Assembly (NCBI GenBank): GCA_036723735.1
Contig: DAIMGT010000072.1
Coordinates: forward strand, 1 to 20,317
From: UBA4656 sp002405525
GTDB lineage: Bacteria > Pseudomonadota > Gammaproteobacteria > Xanthomonadales > Ahniellaceae
Length of the DNA stretch: 20,317 nt
Direction: 5' to 3'
The notes below the pieces were generated by a model, which was not told the DNA's origin, searched no databases, and saw only the letters and a list, made by a program, of their open reading frames with translations. Below are positions 1 through 7,800 of this stretch, in pieces; position 1 is the first letter of the stretch; the number at the start of each line of letters is the position of its first letter. A program made the translations under genes and the position numbers.

Positions 1-545
1 ATGTACCCCAAACCCTAACCCGCAATGCGCGGGGCACAACTACAAGTCGACCCCAGGATGGGGCTGATAAGTGACGTGATATTGAATCGCACCTCACCCC
101 CCGGTCAAGCGATTTTCCTTCACGGATCAACGGCATTTTCCTATCCCCCGCGCCAAGGTTGACGCATAACGTGTCCCCACCGCCCGATGGCGGTCCGCAC
201 AGAAGGCGCGGGGCACAGGGATCGTGCGATACAGCGCAGTTTGGGACAGGCACCGAAAGGCGCAGTTTGGGACAGGCGCAGTTTGGGACAGGCACCGAAA
301 CGGGCTCGAAAAAGAAACAGCCACCGAACACCCGGGCTGGACGCGCGGGCGCTGATGGTGCCGGTTCGCACCCCACTCCTGTTGGCCAACGGACTCGAGC
401 CAACGCCGTTGCCGTGATCCGGGCCGCTACCCGCGCGGCGTTGGCCGGGCGCCGCCCCGTGTCTTTTCGGCGCCGACCCGGCGATCGATGATGGGCCGCA
501 GCGGCGTCCGGCGTATCCAGGCGCAACGCCAAAAGGAATCACCCG
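1..545. other. Intergenic region without a convincing gene
   Basis: I see no ORF here with a recognisable product. Long open frames on the minus strand are shadows of the downstream high-GC gene. The region contains a triple short repeat (234-300), small GC-rich inverted repeats near 17-33 (CCCGC/GCGGG) and 53-65 (CCCC/GGGG), and the ribosome binding site of the next gene (AGGA at 534-537). Any gene upstream of the window is not visible. Confidence 0.6.
234..300. repeat. Three copies of an 18-bp direct repeat
   Basis: The 18-mer GCGCAGTTTGGGACAGGC occurs at 234-251, 260-277 and 276-293. Copies 2 and 3 share two bases. Copies 1 and 3 are followed by CACCGAAA. The array lies in the non-coding stretch upstream of the beta-propeller gene. 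Function unknown; it could be a protein-binding array or a dispersed intergenic repeat. Confidence 0.8.
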
Positions 546-1850
546 ATGCGCTGCCTGTCCTGTGTTGCCCTGCTCATTGCAGGCCTGTCCGGCGCCCACG
601 CCCAGCAGTTCGCGTTCTTCCGCGTCGAGGGTCCGCCGACCGTGCCCGGCGGGCCGGGCGTGCAGGCCAGCGGCGGCACCGCGCAGCCGGCGCTGTCGGC
701 CGACGGCCGAGTGCTGGCGTTTGCGGTCGGCAGCGGCAGCAATCTCACCGGCGGAGCCTCCGGCGCGCAGGTGCTGGCGCTGGACCTGGCCAGCGGGGCG
801 ATCAATCTCGTCAGCGCCACGGCGGGCGGCCAGCCATCGGCGTCTTCGTCGGTCAACGAGCAGCCGGTGGTGTCCGCGGACGGCCGCTTCGTGGCCTTCG
901 ACACCGCTTCGGCGACCTATACCGGCGGGGTGGCTGGCGTACACGTGGTGCGCATCGACCGCACCACGCGCGCAGCCCTGCTGGTCAACCTCACCACGGG
1001 CGGCAGCCTGCCGGCGGGCACCACGTCGCGCGTGGGGGGCATTTCCGGCGACGGACGGTTCGTGGTGTTCACCTCCAACGCGGCAGGACTGGTGGCCGGC
1101 GATCCGGGCCTGTCCACCCAGGCGGTGTTCGTACGCGACCTGGTAGCGGGCACCACCCAGCGCATCGACGTGACGCCGAGCGGCGGCCCGGGCAATGGCG
1201 GCGCCTTCGGCGAACGGCCGACGATCAGCCGTGACGGCCGCTTCGTCGCCTTCGCCAGCAGCGCGGGCAATCTGCTCGGCACGCCGGTGAGCGGGTCGCA
1301 GCGCATCTACCTGCGCGACCGCACCGCGGGCACCACCGTCCAGGCCAGCATCGGGCCCGGTGGCGCCGACCTCAGTGGCGCGCGCAATCCGGCACTGTCG
1401 CCCGACGGTGCGAGCGTGGTGTTCGGTTCCGGCGGCAGCGGCGCAACGGCGACCCAACTGTGGGTGCGTCGTCTCGCCCAGCCCGCAGCGGTCGCGGTAC
1501 CTGCGGCCACGGGCATGGGCATCTGCGACAGCGCGCGGGTCAGCGACACGGGATTGGCGGTCGCGCAGTGCCGGCGCGCCGGCACCCTGCCGGCGCAAGC
1601 CTACCTGTGGTCGCTGGCCGATCCGGCTGCGCCACCGGCGCTGATCAGCGGCAGCGACCCGGCGAACACGGTGCCGGGCAACGGGTTCGCCGGCACGCGA
1701 GTCGCGATCAGCGCCGACGGCCGCGTGTTCGCCTTCGACGCCGACGCCAGCGACCTGGTGGACGGCGACACCAACAACGCCACCGACAGCTTCGTCTATG
1801 CCGAGATCTCGGTGATCGACACGCTGTTCGCCAACGGCTTCGAACCCTGA
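546..1850 (+). CDS. Secreted seven-bladed beta-propeller (TolB/PD40-like) protein with NGFE-type C-terminus
   Basis: The 434-residue protein starts with a signal peptide (hydrophobic 5-17, likely cleavage after AHA at residue 19), so it should be exported. A motif of the form (I/L)SxDGRxVAF recurs at about residues 50, 109, 166, 227, 284 and 388, with a degenerate copy near 331. That gives seven units spaced about 47-61 residues apart, as in WD40-like TolB/PD40 propellers. The last residues read IDTLFANGFEP, a short hydrophobic-NGFE tail that I recall from other exported proteins of Xanthomonadales. The ATG is supported by AGGA at 534-537. No catalytic residues are evident. A binding or structural role outside the cytoplasm is inferred, and the ligand is unknown. 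It converges with the epimerase-like gene at 2004. Confidence 0.85.
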   Translation: MRCLSCVALLIAGLSGAHAQQFAFFRVEGPPTVPGGPGVQASGGTAQPALSADGRVLAFAVGSGSNLTGGASGAQVLALDLASGAINLVSATAGGQPSASSSVNEQPVVSADGRFVAFDTASATYTGGVAGVHVVRIDRTTRAALLVNLTTGGSLPAGTTSRVGGISGDGRFVVFTSNAAGLVAGDPGLSTQAVFVRDLVAGTTQRIDVTPSGGPGNGGAFGERPTISRDGRFVAFASSAGNLLGTPVSGSQRIYLRDRTAGTTVQASIGPGGADLSGARNPALSPDGASVVFGSGGSGATATQLWVRRLAQPAAVAVPAATGMGICDSARVSDTGLAVAQCRRAGTLPAQAYLWSLADPAAPPALISGSDPANTVPGNGFAGTRVAISADGRVFAFDADASDLVDGDTNNATDSFVYAEISVIDTLFANGFEP

Positions 1851-1920
1851 GAGGCGGTGAACGAACAGTCTCTGAGCCAGGCCAGATGACCTGCGCACAG
1901 GCCAATCACACAAGTGCATG

Positions 1921-1961
1921 ATTCGCGGGAGCGAGTCCGGGCCGGCGCCGGACTCGCGAAT
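1921..1961. repeat. Strong inverted repeat between convergent genes
   Basis: GCGAGTCCGG (1931-1940) and CCGGACTCGC (1948-1957) form a perfect 10-bp stem with a 7-base loop. The outer bases ATTCGCG (1921-1927) and CGCGAAT (1955-1961) give an alternative, bulged extension. No U-tract follows directly, so it may be an RNA 3'-end stabiliser or a Rho-associated end rather than an intrinsic terminator. Confidence 0.65.
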
Positions 1962-1963
1962 GG

Positions 1964-1990
1964 AAAGACCCGCAGGAAGTGGGTTTCTTG
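1964..1990. terminator. Possible weak bidirectional terminator
   Basis: AGACCC (1966-1971) can pair with GGGTTT (1981-1986, one G-U pair). It is flanked by AAA on the left and TTCTT on the right, which would give short U-rich tails in both directions. It sits between the 3' ends of the convergent genes at 546-1850 and 2004-2852. The stem is short, so confidence is low. Confidence 0.3.
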
Positions 1991-2003
1991 CAGCCTCTGA
2001 GCC

Positions 2004-2852
2004 TCAACCCGCGGCGGGGAATCGCCGCGGCGCATGCCCGAGGTCGTGCGCCGCGGGGTCCGGATCGAACACCAGGTCCTCGCGCATGCGCGACAGCACT
2101 TCCGCGCTCAGGCCGGACAGCACGGGCAGGCGGCGGGCGACCGGCGCGACGATCGCGAGCAGCCGCGGCGGCAGCGACAGCAGGCGGGCGCCTGGCGCCG
2201 CATGCGCCAGGGTACGCGCGATCATGCTGCGGTAGTCCAGCGTTTCGCCGCCGGGCAGGTCGAACACGCGATCGGATGCCTCGTCGCGCACCAGTGCGGC
2301 GCGCATCGCCGCCGCGACGTCGCCCGCGTGCACCGGCTGGCGCAGCCCGCGCGCATCGCGCGGCAGCGCCACCGCGCCGATGCGCCGCGCGATCTCCACG
2401 AAACGGCCCAGCGCGCCGCCGAAGGCGTCATCGTAGATCAGGGTCGGGCGCAGGATGGTCCAGCGCACGGCGCGCGACGCGCTCCAGGCGATCAGCAGCG
2501 CCTCCGCATCGCGCAGCCGCGCTGCCAGCGCGCGCTCCTGCGGGTCGGCCGAATCCTGCTTGGTGTGGACGCTGGTCGAGGACAGCGCGACGATGCGCCG
2601 CAGCCCACGCGGGTTCTCTCGCCCCAACCAGGCGACGAGACCATCGAGCGGGCCCGCGGACAGCACCGTATGTCCGGCGAAGGGAATCGGATCGCGATAC
2701 AGGTCGGCGGTGATCCCGCGCGATGAACCGGCGCCCGGCGTGCGGCGCGACAGCGCCACCAGGCCCGCTGACCCGGCAGCCAGCAACGCGCGTCCGACCA
2801 TGCCAGTGGCACCCAGAAGCAGGACATCGGAGGACGGCAGTGCGCTGGACAC
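2004..2852 (-). CDS. NAD(P)-binding epimerase/dehydratase-like protein (atypical SDR)
   Basis: The 282-residue product begins with a Rossmann nucleotide-binding loop, GATGMVG at residues 14-20. It also carries SSTSVH, LRPTLIYDDAFGG and a QPVHAGDVA segment, features of extended or atypical short-chain dehydrogenases of the NAD-dependent epimerase/NmrA group. I do not see a clear YxxxK catalytic pair, so it may bind a dinucleotide without classical SDR chemistry. I chose GTG at 2852 because the Rossmann fold starts directly after it. The frame stays open further upstream but would run into the divergent transporter gene. The 83-bp gap to the transporter start must hold both promoters. Substrate unknown. 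Confidence 0.75.
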   Translation of the reverse strand: MSSALPSSDVLLLGATGMVGRALLAAGSAGLVALSRRTPGAGSSRGITADLYRDPIPFAGHTVLSAGPLDGLVAWLGRENPRGLRRIVALSSTSVHTKQDSADPQERALAARLRDAEALLIAWSASRAVRWTILRPTLIYDDAFGGALGRFVEIARRIGAVALPRDARGLRQPVHAGDVAAAMRAALVRDEASDRVFDLPGGETLDYRSMIARTLAHAAPGARLLSLPPRLLAIVAPVARRLPVLSGLSAEVLSRMREDLVFDPDPAAHDLGHAPRRFPAAG

Positions 2853-2935
2853 CGCGCCAGCGTAACCTGTTCGGAGGTTCCCTTGATCCGGTTCGAGGTT
2901 TCGTGGGAGGTTCGCGGCTCCCGCAGAGGCTGCCG

Positions 2936-4345
2936 ATGGAACCCGCTCTCCCACCGACCGCCGGCTGGCGCCTCGCCGCCGGCCCGCTGGTCGCCGCGTT
3001 GGCCTTCGCCGGCTGCACCCTGGCCGACCAACCGGCGGCACTGTCGGTCACGGTGGCCGTGACCGCATGGTGCGCCGCGTGGTGGATCTTCGAACCCGTG
3101 CACGGCGCGGTCACCGCGCTGGTACCGCTCGCCGTGCTGCCGCTCGCGGGCGTGCTGACCCCGGTGCAGGTGGCGCAGTCCTACGGCAATGAACTGATCC
3201 TGCTGATGGCGGGCGGCTTCATGCTGGCGGTGGCGCTGGAGCGCTGCGGCGCGCACCGGCGGATGGCGCTGGGCATGGTGCATGCGTTCGGCGGTGGCGA
3301 CGGGCGCCGGCTGATCTTCGGCTTCGCCTTCGCCACCGCCTTCATCAGCCTGTGGATTTCCAACACCGCCGCCACGCTGATGATGCTGCCGGTGGCGATG
3401 GCGATCCTCGCCACCTACCCGGAACAACGGGTCGCCGCGCCGCTGGTGCTGGCGATCGCCTACGGCGCCAGCATCGGCGGCATGGGCACGCCGATCGGCA
3501 CCCCGCCGAACCTGTTCTTCATGCAGGTGTATGAACAGACCACCGGCGCCCGGATGGGCTTTCTGGAATGGATGTCCTTCGGCATCCCCGCGGTGCTGCT
3601 GTTCCTGCCGCTGTGCGCGGCCTGGCTGTCGCGCGGGCTGGGTGGCACGCCACCGGCCTCGATCCCGGCACTGGGCCCATGGCAGCCGGCGGAGCGCCGC
3701 GTGCTCGCGGTGTTCGGCCTGGTGGCGCTGGCGTGGATCACGCGCACCGAACCCTTCGGCGGCTGGTCGGGCGCGCTGGGGCTCAAGGGCGCGAACGATG
3801 CTGCGGTAGCCCTGCTCGGCGTGGTCGTGATGTGCCTGGTGCCCGACGGCAAGGGCGGGCGGCTGCTGACCTGGGATGGCGCGGAACGCATCCCGTGGGG
3901 CGCGCTGGTGCTGTTCGGCGGCGGCATCGCGCTGGCGGCGGCGTTCGATGCGTCCGGCCTGTCGCGCCTGATCGCGGACGACCTCGCGGCATGGAAGGAA
4001 CTGGCCGTGGGCAGCCCGCTGAACCTGCTGCTGCTGATGTTCGCGATCTGCGCCACCGTCACCCTGCTGTCCGAGATCGCCTCCAACACCGCCGCCGCCG
4101 TGCTGCTGATGCCGATCCTCGCCACCGCGGCGACCGCGGTCGGCGTGGACCCCGCGCTGTTCATGGTGCCGGCGGTGCTGGCCGCCAGTTGCGGCTTCAT
4201 GCTGCCGGTCGCCACCGCCCCGAACCTCGTCGCCTACGGCACGCGCCAGGTCACGGCGCAACGCATGCTGCGCGAAGGCGCGGTGGTGGACCTGATCGGC
4301 GTGCTGGTGCTGACCGGGGTGTGCTGGGTGGCGTTCGGGCGGTGA
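2936..4345 (+). CDS. DASS/SLC13-family anion:sodium symporter-like transporter
   Basis: This is a 469-residue polytopic membrane protein. The divalent anion:Na+ symporter family has two inverted halves, each with a Ser-Asn-Thr motif, and both are present here: SNTAATLMMLP at 142-152 and SNTAAAVLLMP at 383-393. Each is followed by a second hairpin motif (GTPIGTPPNL near 184-193; LPVATAPNL near 423-431). Known members carry dicarboxylates, citrate or sulfate with Na+. The substrate cannot be read from sequence. ATG 2936 is preferred over the more upstream ATG at 2723 because AGAGG at 2925-2929 sits 6 bases before it, and the extra 71 residues lack family features and overlap the divergent gene. 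Confidence 0.9.
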   Translation: MEPALPPTAGWRLAAGPLVAALAFAGCTLADQPAALSVTVAVTAWCAAWWIFEPVHGAVTALVPLAVLPLAGVLTPVQVAQSYGNELILLMAGGFMLAVALERCGAHRRMALGMVHAFGGGDGRRLIFGFAFATAFISLWISNTAATLMMLPVAMAILATYPEQRVAAPLVLAIAYGASIGGMGTPIGTPPNLFFMQVYEQTTGARMGFLEWMSFGIPAVLLFLPLCAAWLSRGLGGTPPASIPALGPWQPAERRVLAVFGLVALAWITRTEPFGGWSGALGLKGANDAAVALLGVVVMCLVPDGKGGRLLTWDGAERIPWGALVLFGGGIALAAAFDASGLSRLIADDLAAWKELAVGSPLNLLLLMFAICATVTLLSEIASNTAAAVLLMPILATAATAVGVDPALFMVPAVLAASCGFMLPVATAPNLVAYGTRQVTAQRMLREGAVVDLIGVLVLTGVCWVAFGR

Positions 4346-4428
4346 GCCGGCCGCCGGGCGCGGGAAGAAAGTCCGCGCTCCGGTGTAGTACCGGGTAACC
4401 GCGGCCCGTCGCCGCGTGGGAGCACGCC

Positions 4429-5154
4429 ATGAACCGCAGTTTCTTGACCTTCATCGCCGTCTGCGCCGCGGGGGCTTTCGCGCTGGTCCTCCTGGCGACC
4501 TGGCAGTTCACGCCGCGCATCGGAGAGGTGCCGGCCGACCCGATGGTGCTGCGGGTCCACGCGGTGCCGCCGGCGCGCGCCGAGGGAATCCGCGAAGCGC
4601 TGACGCTCAGCCTGATGGGCGGCCCAGGCGAGGCGCCGATGGGGCGCGTGGCCACCACCGGCCTGCCCGGGCAACTGCTGGTGCTGGCACCCGCCAGCAT
4701 CCAGGCCGGAATTGGCGATGCGATCGCGACCCTCGGCGCGGGCGCGCCGGCGGCGGACGCATCGGACAGCGTGACGCTCGACCTGTGGTCGATCGTCGCG
4801 GTGCCGGGCGAGGGCGCCGACGATCCCACGCTGGCGCCGCTCGCCGCTGCGCTCGATGCGGCACGCCCGGCGCTGGGCCGGGTGCGCTTCGAACAGGGCG
4901 ACGCCCTGAGCGTCACCGCCCTGGCCGCCAACGAACCATTCGACGCCCGGACCCCCGGCGGCTTCGCCGTCAATGGTGTCCTGAATCGCGCCGAGTCGGG
5001 CGTCACGGCGCGACTCGGCGTATCCAATCCGGCGCTATCCACCACGTTGCAGTTGCGCTTCGGCGAGGCGCTGGTGGTGGCCCGGGTGCCCGATGGAGAC
5101 AGCCGCATCCGAGTGCTGGTGGCCCGCGCCCGGCCCGTCGATGCCCGCGGCTGA
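4429..5154 (+). CDS. Membrane-anchored extracytoplasmic protein of unknown function, first gene of an ECF sigma unit
   Basis: The 241-residue protein has an uncleaved-looking N-terminal membrane segment (about 5-25) and a long soluble part predicted outside the cytoplasm. I do not recognise a family. The last 50 residues (TTLQLRFGEALVVARVP then RIRVLVARARP) have the rhythm of the C-terminal strands seen in secretin-like and pilus-associated beta domains, but this is a weak resemblance only. GGGAG at 4418-4422 is 6 bases before the ATG. The gene ends 15 bp before the ECF sigma factor, so the two are probably co-transcribed and it may take part in signal sensing or be a target of that sigma factor. 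The 83-bp gap upstream contains no promoter I can call. Confidence 0.75.
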   Translation: MNRSFLTFIAVCAAGAFALVLLATWQFTPRIGEVPADPMVLRVHAVPPARAEGIREALTLSLMGGPGEAPMGRVATTGLPGQLLVLAPASIQAGIGDAIATLGAGAPAADASDSVTLDLWSIVAVPGEGADDPTLAPLAAALDAARPALGRVRFEQGDALSVTALAANEPFDARTPGGFAVNGVLNRAESGVTARLGVSNPALSTTLQLRFGEALVVARVPDGDSRIRVLVARARPVDARG

Positions 5155-5169
5155 GCGCGGCGGCCGCGC

Positions 5170-5670
5170 GTGGCCCTGGACGAAGCGGCGCTGCTGGCGG
5201 CCTACCGCCGCCTGCGGCAGCCGCTGCACAACGTGCTCTACCGTTGGCTTTGGCATGCACCTGACTGCGAGGACGTGATGCACGATGCCTTCCTGCGCGT
5301 GTGGGATCGCCGCGCGACGGTGGATGCGTCGAAGGTCGACGCGCTGCTTTACGCCACCGCGCTGAACCTGGCGAAGAACCGCCTGCGCTGGCGCGGATTG
5401 TGGCGCTTCGTGGCGCCGGAACGCGACGCGGCCGGCGACGAAGATCCCGCGCTGGATGCCGAAGCCCATCTCGCGCAGCGGCGGGTGCGCGCCGCGCTGG
5501 AACGGCTCGACGATACCGCGCGCAACGTGCTGCTGCTGTCGGAGTTCGCCGGGCTCGACACCGCGCAACTGGCCGAAGTGCTCGGCGTGGCGCCGGGCAC
5601 GGTGGGTTCGCGCCGGCACCGCGCGCTGGCCGCCCTGCGACGCGAACTGGGAGACGGCCATGGCACGTGA
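5170..5670 (+). CDS. ECF (group 4) RNA polymerase sigma factor
   Basis: This is a 166-residue sigma-70-type factor with only regions 2 and 4. Region 2 contains the core-binding signature DCEDVMHDAFLRVW at residues 32-45. Region 4 (about 107-160) ends in the helix-turn-helix TAQLAEVLGVAPGTVGSRRHRALAALR. The length and the missing regions 1 and 3 are typical of extracytoplasmic-function sigma factors. The start is a GTG with no good Shine-Dalgarno sequence, suggesting translational coupling to the gene ending 15 bp upstream. The last 11 bp overlap the start of the small membrane protein gene, the arrangement usual for sigma/anti-sigma pairs. Its target promoters are unknown. Confidence 0.92.
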   Translation: MALDEAALLAAYRRLRQPLHNVLYRWLWHAPDCEDVMHDAFLRVWDRRATVDASKVDALLYATALNLAKNRLRWRGLWRFVAPERDAAGDEDPALDAEAHLAQRRVRAALERLDDTARNVLLLSEFAGLDTAQLAEVLGVAPGTVGSRRHRALAALRRELGDGHGT

Positions 5671-5992
5671 ACTCGAACGCTGGTTGCCGCTGCTGAAGGC
5701 AACCGCGGGCGGCGAGCGCCGATTGCGGGAGGCGCTGGCCGAACGCCGTCGCGAAGCCGCGCCGCCCTGGCAGCCGGCGCTGGCCGGGGTGTGCTGCGCG
5801 CTGCTCGCGGCCGCACTGTTGCCCACGCCCGGCACCCACCCGCACCGGCCCGACATCAGCCGCGCGCTGGACCTGCCGCCGCCACCGGTGGTGCAGGTCG
5901 AAAACGGCGCCGCGATCGAGGTCCCGGTCGCCTCCGAGGGCGTGCGCGTGGTGCTGGTGATGGACCTCGGCGAAGGCGCGGCCAGGCAGTGA
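5660..5992 (+). CDS. Small single-pass membrane protein, candidate anti-sigma factor
   Basis: The product is 110 residues: a charged, helical cytoplasmic N-terminus (1-35), one transmembrane segment (about 38-54), then a proline-rich stretch (PPPPVVQVENG) and a short extracytoplasmic tail. The ATG lies inside the 3' end of the ECF sigma gene (11-bp overlap), so expression is coupled. This topology and position fit an anti-sigma factor that holds the sigma factor at the membrane. There is no zinc-binding HxxxCxxC motif, so it is not a recognisable ZAS-type anti-sigma. The role is inferred from context. Confidence 0.7.
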   Translation: MARELERWLPLLKATAGGERRLREALAERRREAAPPWQPALAGVCCALLAAALLPTPGTHPHRPDISRALDLPPPPVVQVENGAAIEVPVASEGVRVVLVMDLGEGAARQ

Positions 5993-6090
5993 CCGATCGT
6001 TGCCGCACCGCAGCTTGCCCCATCGTCCAGCGGCGCGGCGCGCGGTCTCGGGGTAGCGTGGTCCTGCATCGTCACCGGGGAGGGTGGAGC

Positions 6091-6795
6091 ATGCGCAAGA
6101 CGATCCTGTGCGGTCTCGCGGGCGCGGGGCTGTTGGTGGCTGGCGTCGCGCCGGTTGCGGCCCAGGCCTGCCGCGACAGCGTGGTGATGGTCCACGGCAA
6201 CACCGGCCGGCCATCGGACTTCGACAACACGTACAACGAACTGCGCGCGCGCGGCTACACGGTCGCGCAGTTGTATCGCCCGGACTGGGGCAGCAAGCTG
6301 TGCGCAGCCTGCAACGATCATTCGGGCAGCGAGGAGACGCCGGTCATCAATGCGATGATCGACGCACTCGCGTCATCGTGCAGCGGACGCATCGACGTGC
6401 TCGGGCACTCGATGGGGGCCACGCTCGCCGCGCGGGTGATCGACCGCTACGCGCTGTCGGCCGACGTCGACGCCTTCGTCGGCATCGCCGGCGCCTTCCG
6501 TGGGCTGCGCTCCTGCGGGACGTGGCCGTTCGCGGTCGCGACCAGCACCTGCGGCTACTGGGGCCTGTCGATCGGCAGCCCGTTTCTGGGCAGCATCGCC
6601 GGCGACCGCTTCGGGACGCGGATGTACTCGATCAAGTCGTGGTCGGACCAGATCGTCTGCTTCGGCGGCATCTGCACCGTGGGCGGCGTGCACAGCTCGC
6701 AGATCGCCGGCGAGAACGCCAGCTACACCTACGCGCTCGGCCACTTCGGCCTGCTGACCGCGACGGCAGGCGCGCAAGCCGACCTGATCCGCTGA
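6091..6795 (+). CDS. Secreted lipase/esterase, alpha/beta hydrolase (LipA-like, lipase class 2 type)
   Basis: The 234-residue protein has a signal peptide (1-24 to 26) and an alpha/beta hydrolase fold. VVMVHG (31-36) marks the oxyanion-hole strand. GHSMG at 105-109 holds the nucleophile Ser107. WSDQIV gives Asp186 and LGHFGLL gives His218, matching the layout of small bacterial lipases such as Bacillus LipA. The mature protein has eight cysteines (27, 71, 74, 97, 142, 154, 190, 195), enough for four disulfides, consistent with export. GGAGG at 6079-6083 fixes the ATG. It stands alone and converges, 3 bp apart, with the sulfur operon end. The lipid or ester substrate is not known. Confidence 0.85.
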   Translation: MRKTILCGLAGAGLLVAGVAPVAAQACRDSVVMVHGNTGRPSDFDNTYNELRARGYTVAQLYRPDWGSKLCAACNDHSGSEETPVINAMIDALASSCSGRIDVLGHSMGATLAARVIDRYALSADVDAFVGIAGAFRGLRSCGTWPFAVATSTCGYWGLSIGSPFLGSIAGDRFGTRMYSIKSWSDQIVCFGGICTVGGVHSSQIAGENASYTYALGHFGLLTATAGAQADLIR

Positions 6796-6798
6796 CGC

Positions 6799-7797
6799 TC
6801 ACCCCGCGGCGAAACCCTTCACCGCCAGCCATTCGCGGTTGTAGAGCCGCGATTGGTAGCGCGCACCGCCGTCGCACAGGATGGTGGCGATCACGTGGCC
6901 GGGGCCGAGGCGGTGCGCCAGCGCGAGGGCTGCGGCCACGTTGAGGCCTGAGGTGAAGCCGAGGAACAGGCCTTCCTCGCGCAGGAGCCGATGCGCCACT
7001 GCCACCGTGTGTGCGTCCTCGATGCGCAGGGCTTCGTCGACCGGCGCGCCGTCGAAGTTGGCGGTCACGCGGCCGATGCCGACGCCCTCGGTCACCGACG
7101 ATCGCGGGTCGGGCACCAGCGCGCCGGTGTTCACGTAGCCGTGCAGCGCGCTGCCCGGTGGGTCGGCCAGCACGATGCGGATCGACGGATCGCGCGCCTT
7201 GAGTCCGCGGCCGACGCCGGCCAGCGTGCCGCCGGTGCCGGCGGCCGCGACGAAGGCATGCAGGCGGCCGCCGGTCGCCGCCCACAGTTCCGGCGCGGTG
7301 GTCGCCGCGTGCGCGTCGCGATTGGCCGGATTGTCGAACTGGTTGGCCCACACCGCGCCGGGGATCTCGCCGGCCAGGCGCGCGGCGGCCTTCTGGTAGT
7401 GGTTGTCGTTGGCGTAGGGCACGGCCGGCACGGTGCGCACCTCGGCGCCGAGCGCCTGCAGCACCGCGTACTTTTCCGGCGACTGGTTGTCGGGCAGCAC
7501 CAGCACGCAGCGATAGCCCAGCGCGTTGCACACGTGCGCGAGCCCGATGCCGGTGTTGCCGGCCGTGCCCTCCACCACGGTGCCGCCGGGCGCGAGCAGG
7601 CCGCGACGTTCGGCATCGCGCACCAGCGCCAGCGCGGCGCGGTCCTTCACCGAGCCACCCGGATTGAGGAACTCGGCCTTGCCGAGGATCTCGCAGCCGG
7701 TGCCGGCCGCGATGCGCGACAGGCGCAGCAGCGGGGTCTGGCCGATCGCGCCGATCAGTCCGGCGCGTGGTGCGTCGATCGTGACCGCGCCCTCCAT
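6799..7797 (-). CDS. Cysteine-synthase-like PLP enzyme (fold type II), last gene of the sulfur operon
   Basis: The 332-residue enzyme has IGQTPLLRL, then GGSVKDRAAL with the PLP lysine at residue 51, and the phosphate-binding AAGTGGT at 185-191. These are hallmarks of the cysteine synthase/cystathionine beta-synthase family, which adds sulfide (or another thiol) to an activated serine. Two positions differ from textbook CysK. The substrate-binding TSGNTG reads GTAGNTG at 77-83, and the pyridine-contacting segment usually written DSG reads CDGGARY near the C-terminus. This suggests a divergent branch, either a specialised cysteine synthase or a desulfhydrase-type enzyme. It starts 3 bp after the hom stop codon and is co-transcribed with it. 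Confidence 0.85.
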   Translation of the reverse strand: MEGAVTIDAPRAGLIGAIGQTPLLRLSRIAAGTGCEILGKAEFLNPGGSVKDRAALALVRDAERRGLLAPGGTVVEGTAGNTGIGLAHVCNALGYRCVLVLPDNQSPEKYAVLQALGAEVRTVPAVPYANDNHYQKAAARLAGEIPGAVWANQFDNPANRDAHAATTAPELWAATGGRLHAFVAAAGTGGTLAGVGRGLKARDPSIRIVLADPPGSALHGYVNTGALVPDPRSSVTEGVGIGRVTANFDGAPVDEALRIEDAHTVAVAHRLLREEGLFLGFTSGLNVAAALALAHRLGPGHVIATILCDGGARYQSRLYNREWLAVKGFAAG

Positions 7798-7800
7798 CCG

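Noticed and set aside
141..1919. 592-codon open frame on the minus strand opposite the beta-propeller gene
   Set aside because: It is a GC-bias shadow. It has no domain motifs, has Arg/Ala-rich composition, and its plus-strand partner has a signal peptide, repeats and a ribosome binding site.
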